A stretch of DNA of 64,000 bases from Stachybotrys elegans (taxonomy: Eukaryota > Ascomycota > Sordariomycetes > Hypocreales > Stachybotryaceae), in NCBI GenBank assembly GCA_020746835.1, contig JAGPNK010000004.1, positions 1,736,001 to 1,800,000 on the forward strand, read 5' to 3'. The notes beneath the pieces were generated by a model. The model was not told the DNA's origin. It did not search any database and worked only from the letters and a program-made list of their open reading frames with translations. Positions 58,444-64,000 of the stretch are shown in pieces. A program made the position numbers and the translations under genes. Each line of letters opens with the position of its first letter. Position 1 is the stretch's first letter.

Positions 58444-60156
58444 CTATTTGTAGGTCAAGCCTCCCCCAAAGCTGTGCTCGCTATTCTCGCCCCCATTCTC
58501 GACCTTGCCGTCGGCAACACCCGTCTCAAACGCGCAACTGCCCATATCCTGTTTCTTCGCAGGGGTGGACGGTGAGATATCAAAGTCAAAGATATCTATT
58601 GGCAGGCCCATAGTTGTGCAAGCGTTTGGAATGTCGACGATGCCTGCAATATGTCCTTGGACTGGAGCACACGACAGCAAGAGATATGACTGGTAGTCGC
58701 TGTATCCGAAGCGTCGTAAATACTCGATGCAACCTTGTTTCGCAGTGTCAGCCAATCCGCCTAGGGAATCGTTCTATAGAAGCACTGCTTACGCAAACTT
58801 GTTTGGCGGTACGCTGTCGTTACATCCATGTAGTGTTGCTTCCCGTGAGAGTCGACGCTGAAGCCCTCGAAGTAAATGTGGCGCCCAGGCCCGAATTGCG
58901 GTTCAACTGGACCGGGGATATAGATGGGCGATTTGAGCCCAAGATCTGTCATGCCATTCTTGATTACCTGCCAGGGAATTTGACATCAGCAATCGTTCCC
59001 AGTTTGAGAAAGTATCTGCCTCACCTTGAAGTTGATCGTGATGACGCCTGCCATTTCTATGGCGCCGCAGAAAGATATCTCACCGTCGCCCTCTGGATAG
59101 TTTCTTTGTCAGAAGCTGTAGAGGCGACTCTTGACCAGGACTTACGGGAGAAGTGCAAATCGCCCACACTGAACTTTGCCCCCGGCACATGGATAGGTAA
59201 ATAAACCTTGCTGCCCCTGCTCAAGTTCTTGATGTCGCAATTCCCGCCATGCTCGGGCCGTCCTGGCACTGTTCGCGCCCCCTCTTCGGCGACCTTGGCT
59301 TTGGTTGCTTCGTCTGCCGATCCAGCATGAGCATTGGTGGTCAGCGGAGGGAGGGCTACAATTCTATCCAGCTTGTTGGCCTGGATCAGTTCTCCCTCGC
59401 GCTTGTTCCACGTGGCCAGTACTTCGGGAGACGGAGCGCAGCCCAGAATTCCTGGGTGGATGAGCCCAGCAAACTTGACGTGAGGGATGTGACGAGAGGT
59501 GCAGTATACTCCTTCAAAGTCCCAAATCGCCTTGGCGCTATAAGGTAGTATCGTTAGAAGACGAGCCTCTCAGCCTAGCGCAAAGCAGGCCACGTGAATG
59601 CTTGCTTGTCTCCGGAGCATGACGTACGCAGAAGGATATATCTCGTCAAGGAAACCACCTCCATTGCGTCGATCAAAGATGCCAGTGAAGCCCCAAGGAT
59701 GGTCCTGGAAGGGCTGCACATCCATAATCTCAACAAGGAGGACGTCTCCCGGCATCGCACCCTCAACATCGAAGGGGCCACTGAGGTAGTGGATCTTGGT
59801 CAAGTCAACGTTGCGAACGTCGTCGGCAGAGTCATTGTTTCCAATTTGACCTCCAGTCCTAGGCATCCGTTAGTCGACACTCCAGAGAGCGACCATCTAG
59901 GCATACCAGTCAACACACTCAATCTTCACAGTCTCCCCATCTTTGATAGCACCAACCGATGGAACTGCTGAAGTGTGAGTATATCCATTGATGGTGATGC
60001 TTGTGCGAGCCTACTGTTAGGGTGCCAGCGATTCTATTCCCGCCCAGTTAATGGCCATAGAGAGACGAAATGGGCTGCGTTACTAACGTGAAGATATGGC
60101 TGCTCGGAAGCCGGCTTCTCCAAATCAACCTTACAGACTGTTCGTATGGCAGGCAT
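58444..60156 (-). CDS. fmdS: Formamidase / acetamidase (FmdA-AmdA family)
   Basis: Hydrolyses formamide to formate and ammonia, a nitrogen-scavenging enzyme. It starts MPAIRTVCKVDLEKPASEQP, then across introns HTSAVPSVGAIKDGETVKI, ECVDWTGG and GDVLLVEIMDVQPFQDHPWG. Next come the conserved GVYCTSRHIPHVKFAGLIHP, NAHAGSADEATKAKVAEEGA and the hallmark ARTVPGRPEHGGNCDIKNLS. Then follow KVYLPIHVPGAKFSVGDLH, GAIEMAGVITINFKVI and YRRFG-like EYLRRFGYSDYQSYLLLSC. The end is SFGGGLTYK. The estimated length is about 410 aa over seven or so exons, normal for the family. Several GATA sites lie upstream, fitting control by an AreA/Nit2-type nitrogen regulator (inference). Confidence 0.93.
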
Positions 60157-60642
60157 GATGATATAAGTCTTTACTAAGAGATCTTGTCGGATTCGATTTT
60201 GGAGTACACGGAGTCATGTAAGATTGCAATCGCACCGCAGACCTAACGGCACTTATCACTTTATATAAGCCTGCAGCCAGGAATACTCAGCCACGGGCAA
60301 AGTGAGGGGTTCCTGGTTGCCATTAAAACGATTCGATCATTGCATATGCATTTATCTATCAATTCCACCCCATACCCCAAGTATCCATTGCTTTGCAGTG
60401 CCAACCCCGCCCTGGTGACGTGGGTGGCAGCATGCAAGATAGCCGGTTGATAGATAAGAAACCTCTTCCCCTGCCACATCTCATCGTAATACATTCCCAT
60501 CATGACTTAAGGGGCTCCTAGAGGCCAATCAAAACGTGTGTATAGCCACAGGTATATGGAGAAGACTTGAGCCCGAAAACCCCCGTCTCGGCAAATGTGT
60601 AGTTATTTGCCGGCACCAACACAGCCCAATCATTCATTGGAG
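60157..60642. other. Promoter region of formamidase
   Basis: Spacer between two minus-strand genes: upstream DNA of formamidase and 3' flank of the UsgS-like gene. It holds a cluster of GATA motifs described separately and a TATATAA-like stretch at about 60261-60267. Confidence 0.55.
60253..60458. promoter_or_regulatory. Cluster of GATA motifs upstream of formamidase
   Basis: GATA cores occur at 60253-60257 (TTATC), 60352-60356 (TTATC), 60357-60360 (TATC), 60438-60441 (GATA), 60449-60452 (GATA) and 60453-60458 (GATAAG). They lie about 100-300 bp upstream of the formamidase ATG. Closely spaced HGATAR sites are the known binding pattern of AreA/Nit2 activators on nitrogen-source genes. Binding here is inference. 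Confidence 0.55.
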
Positions 60643-61968
60643 CTACTCGATTTGTGATGTAGGAGCCTTGTCCCGTGTTGATTGATGATGCAGCTGGTCC
60701 AAGTTCATGACTGGGAGACTGAGAAAGTCGTGCTTGTTCCGCCAGACTTGTTGGCTTGCAGCATACACCTCCATATCGCTCGGAGGGGGTGGAGGGTCTG
60801 TAATCTTGGTGATCAAGTAAGCAGCGGAGGCCTCAGCAATCCCATAGACAAGGACGCCAACCAAGGGGACTTTGATGAGGATGTAAAACCCCAGCCCGAA
60901 GCCGAATAAAACACCCCCACGACTGCGGAACCAATTACGCTTCTGCTCCTTTGTGAAGTAGACACGAGCAAAATACGGTTCAAGCAGCTCTCTCATCAGA
61001 CTGCGGGAGGCAAAGTATGTTTGGAGAAAGACGACAAGATATCTTCGAGGGATGAAAAGTCCGGTTCCGAACACAACGGCAGCAGGTCCAAGTCCAGCCG
61101 CGTTGTTGAATGTGTAGAAACTGGCCGCTGGAAGTACGAATCGTCCGAAGAAGGGTAAATATGAGAGCGCAAAGACGAGAAGGGAGATCAGGCCCTTGCG
61201 AGCAAAGCGATACAGAAAGGCCGTCAGAGCCTGCGTTGTTCCCTCTGACTTCTTCTTCTTACCCTCTGCATGGTACAGCTGCAGGTTGGGATAGTACATG
61301 TCTCGCAAGTCGTCGGGGTTTTCGTTTTTGTGCTTTTGAACATAGGTCCGGTCTACCCAGTTGAGTGACTGCATGAAGCTATTTCCCGAGTGAGCATTAT
61401 CACGATAAGTAGGGACGACAAAGCTCTGATGTACATACAGGTTATCTAGCGTGGGAACCACGTAGCGCATGAGAGCCATGAGGAAGAAGGGTATCTGAAG
61501 AACATATTCCTCAATGAAGTTGAGGGTCCCCGTGATGGATTCATCCCACGTAACAGAGTCGAGAGGATAGGCGAGGGATATGAACCATATTAGTACCCTT
61601 ACACCAATTATCTATCAAACGATGAGCGCGGGTGAACATGTCTTGGACTTGGGAACTCACAGGAACAGAAACAATAAGTCGAATGGCTATTCCGACGATG
61701 ACGGCAATTGCAGCCTGTCGGTAATGCTCATTTGTAAATATAGCTGGGTTCTGCAATGCTCTATGGGCTGAGGGTGGATTAGTACTGGCGGCCCAACAGC
61801 TGGCAACCACATACCGCCGACCAGGGTGAGCTGCATGCCACGGAGGACAGCATTTAGATCGAAGTGAGAGATATCAAGTGTGTCTTTGAGCTTTTCGGTG
61901 TCGATTCTTTCCTCCAGGGACCTCTTGAGCCTCTCCGCCTCATTCTGGAGAGCCTCCGTCTTTGACAT
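60643..61968 (-). CDS. UsgS-like polytopic transmembrane protein
   Basis: Fungal membrane protein annotated elsewhere as transmembrane protein UsgS; function unknown. Exon 1 (from 61968) codes a soluble start, MSKTEALQNEAERLKRSL, then HFDLNAVLRGMQLTLVG. After an intron come AHRALQNPAIFTNEHYRQAA, the span IAVIVGIAIRLIVSVP and, after another intron, IGVRVLIWFISLAYPL. The large last exon has ALMRYVVPTLDNLY, DRTYVQKHKNENPDDLRDMY and YPNLQLYH, then spans LISLLVFALSYLPFFG, AAVVFGTGLFIP and VLFGFGLGFYILIKVPLVGV. It ends TSQIE. Total is about 400 aa with at least five spans. The family name is from memory of the conserved segments. Confidence 0.75.
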
Positions 61969-62805
61969 GGCTGTGATGGCTGCAAAGAGACGAGACGAGC
62001 TGGATACGTTTTTCTCATGGGCACCGGGGTAGTTATCGCCAGGGTGGCTTTAATACGCCTCGGAATAGAGGGGCTCAGAGGAATATGTGAGCTGGTGAAA
62101 GATGGTTTATGAGTAGAGTCCGTCTGACCAGCAGCGCACCGAGAGCTGAGTTAGCACCTTGAGACGATGACGTAGCCTTACCCAGGGTGTACAAGACACG
62201 TCCCTTCTACCAATAGGCCAAGGCAACATGCCTATCTCACATGTTCCAAGATACCTACGTGTGAACCAGATGCCTAATTTTTAATAGCACCTACCTGGAG
62301 TGGTTGTATTAATTTGACAGGCAGGTTTCATTTTTGCATATTTTGCCGAAACCTCAATGAAGCAGGCTGATCTTCGTACCGTACTTGAATTCCATCCATG
62401 AGGCAAGGGATCGCTGCTGAAGTTTGGGTCTAACCGAATTCGGAACCCAACTGGTGGGAGCAGGTGATAGACCCAACAAATGAGATGAGATATCCCAACC
62501 GCGCGCGCGATGAATTGCACAACGACGCTTGGAAACCACCATCGCCAGCCGTCACAAGCCGATTTTCCATACCCCGCGACCGTTTCTGCGCCATCGCCAT
62601 CGTGTTTCCCGAATCGCCGTTCGTCGAAATTTGCCAACTAACCTACCACTACTTCGAGTGCGCCTGGCGCGAACCACCCCTCCACGACGACGACGCGAGC
62701 GGAGCGCTGGCGGCTCGCGTGGCTAGAATGCCACAATGCTGAATGATTAAGGCTACCAAAGAACGTCCATCGATACTTGGTTAACGTGAGCATCGGAGCG
62801 ACGCA
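61969..62805. other. Divergent promoter region UsgS-like / INP1
   Basis: About 840 bp without a supported gene. Frames at 62354-62637 (minus) and 62464-62742 (plus) lack domains. Confidence 0.5.
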
Positions 62806-64000
62806 ATGGAGACTGGAAAGGTGCTCAAAGAGGGCTTCCTCGCGCCCCGGCGAGTGGTGACAGCCCCAGTGTCGCTACCATCCAGTCGCCCGGATGCACA
62901 TGACTCCAGCGGCATGGTTGAAACCCTTTACCACCATCCGAATGCGAGAATTATATCCTTCACCTCATCCGCTCGGGCACTTTCTGTGAGCCCTAACCGT
63001 GAGGGAACTGGTACCGCGGATGAAGACGAAGCCGGGTCCCTTTCCTGGTCGTCGCAACTCGAAAGGACTATCGCTATCGGTACGCTACACGCATCTACTG
63101 CTCAATGATTGATTTGATGTGTGGGAGGCTAATATTTGATGCAAGGCCCATTTCGCATTTACCGCGCCCCCGGATCGGTCGCCTTCCTCAACTGTGGCTC
63201 TGCACTGCAGCCCATCTTGCCCAAGAGTCAGTGTTGGTGCATCGACGAGATGAATAGCCGCTTTGTGTTACAGATCAGGAGACCAAACTATTGGAGGATA
63301 GAACTGCCCGTTTCGGATGCGCAGTACGAGCAGTTGGCTCATCAGTTCAGGGATGTATTGGACCGCATACTCCAGTTCGAGAAGACGAGATGCCCCTTCA
63401 AACGCTCCTTCACTGTTCAGCTCCCCGAACCACCAAAAACACCGCTCAAAAAGAAGCCTTGGAAGCCGGTTCCGCGAACATTACCTATACCGTCGCCCGA
63501 TGCATCCCCCTTGTCACCAATCGAACCGCTTACACCAAGGACCAGGCTACGAACATCCGTTAGTCAAGACTTCATGCCAGAATTGCGCCCCGACATGGGG
63601 CTCCCAAGCCCGCCTGAGGTAGAAAGGCCCTCCACATCGCCGGCAGAACCACCACCAAGCGCAACGGACCTAATACCTCTCTGGGAAGCAAAAATAACCA
63701 CACATCAAGATTCTGCGATTGAGCACGGCACCAGTAAAGTAGGAGAGAGTATTGCAGGGTCTTCCATTTCCCACAAGACGGGACTGCTGTCCCCTGCAGC
63801 CATTGTGTTGCAGGGGATACCAAATGATACGCTGGAGCCTCAGGTCTTTACCCCTCCTCCCTCAGAGAAGAAGCAGCCCAGTGCGCGATCCCACTCAGAG
63901 GACTCTGTAGCCTCATCCATTCGGGGTCATCATACTTCCGCGCTCAGTACTGCATCGGGCCGGCATGGAGCAGATTGCGTGGAAAGTGAGCCATCAACCT
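62806..64000 (+). CDS. INP1: Inheritance of peroxisomes protein 1 (partial, 3' end outside window)
   Basis: Inp1 tethers peroxisomes in the mother cell through Pex3. Exon 1 is 62806-63079; an intron at 63080-63145 (GTACGC to CAAG) joins LERTIAIG to PFRIYRAP. The window holds the first 376 codons and the frame is open at the right edge. Conserved parts are VETLYHHPNARIISFTSSAR, LSWSSQLERTIAI and PFRIYRAPGSVAFLNCGSAL. Then come LQPILPKSQCWCIDE and VLQIRRPNYWRIELPV, the pleckstrin-like core of fungal Inp1. After residue 200 the sequence is disordered and rich in Pro and Ser. The true length and C-terminus cannot be seen. Confidence 0.88.

Overview
The window reads as nuclear chromosomal DNA of a filamentous ascomycete. 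The genes are split by short introns of about 50-170 nt with GT..AG borders and CTAAC-like branch sites. Coding codons favour C-ending forms, promoters are pyrimidine-rich, and the gene set is fungal (DASH complex, RSC, INP1, UsgS-type membrane protein). The protein style suggests Sordariomycetes, probably Hypocreales; that placement is inference. I see no mobile element, CRISPR array, tRNA, rRNA, virus-derived gene or secondary-metabolite backbone enzyme.

Layout. Positions 1-5252 hold no gene I can support. Then come ULA1 (neddylation E1 subunit, -), a short-chain dehydrogenase (+), PRS1 (PRPP synthetase, -), a GCNA-like SprT protease with an HMG box (+), MOG1 (-), HNT1 (+), a CSR1-like Sec14 protein (+), DAM1 (+) and BUD20 (-). 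A 2 kb gap precedes mitochondrial aconitase (+). Next are EFM5 (-), complex I 40 kDa subunit (-), RPN9 (+), GAA1 (-), rhomboid RBD2 (-), UBP8 (-) and a LACTB2-like hydrolase (+). A 4.2 kb gap precedes a YTP1-like membrane protein (+). The right part holds a small RSA3-like protein (-), RAD54 (-), a mitochondrial carrier (+), RSC1 (-), an OTU1/YOD1 deubiquitinase with an apparent frameshift (+), formamidase (-), a UsgS-like membrane protein (-), and INP1 (+), which is cut by the right edge.

These are mostly housekeeping functions: ubiquitin and NEDD8 (ULA1, RPN9, UBP8, OTU1), mitochondria (aconitase, complex I, carrier), chromatin and DNA repair (RSC1, UBP8, RAD54, GCNA), nucleotide supply (PRS1), ribosome assembly (BUD20, RSA3), secretory membranes (GAA1, RBD2) and peroxisome inheritance (INP1). 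Neighbours are independent transcription units and I see no operon-like or biosynthetic cluster.

I did not find a convincing undescribed system. The observations most worth checking are a one-base frameshift in a C6 run of OTU1, an intron that splits the start codon of RAD54, an intron that splits the catalytic serine codon of RBD2, a 15-nt microexon inside the HIT motif of HNT1, a perfect 14+14 bp inverted repeat between PRS1 and the GCNA gene, and the two long gene-free blocks. All splice sites were placed by eye from reading frame and consensus. Where I quote an exact protein length, the exon lengths sum to a multiple of three.
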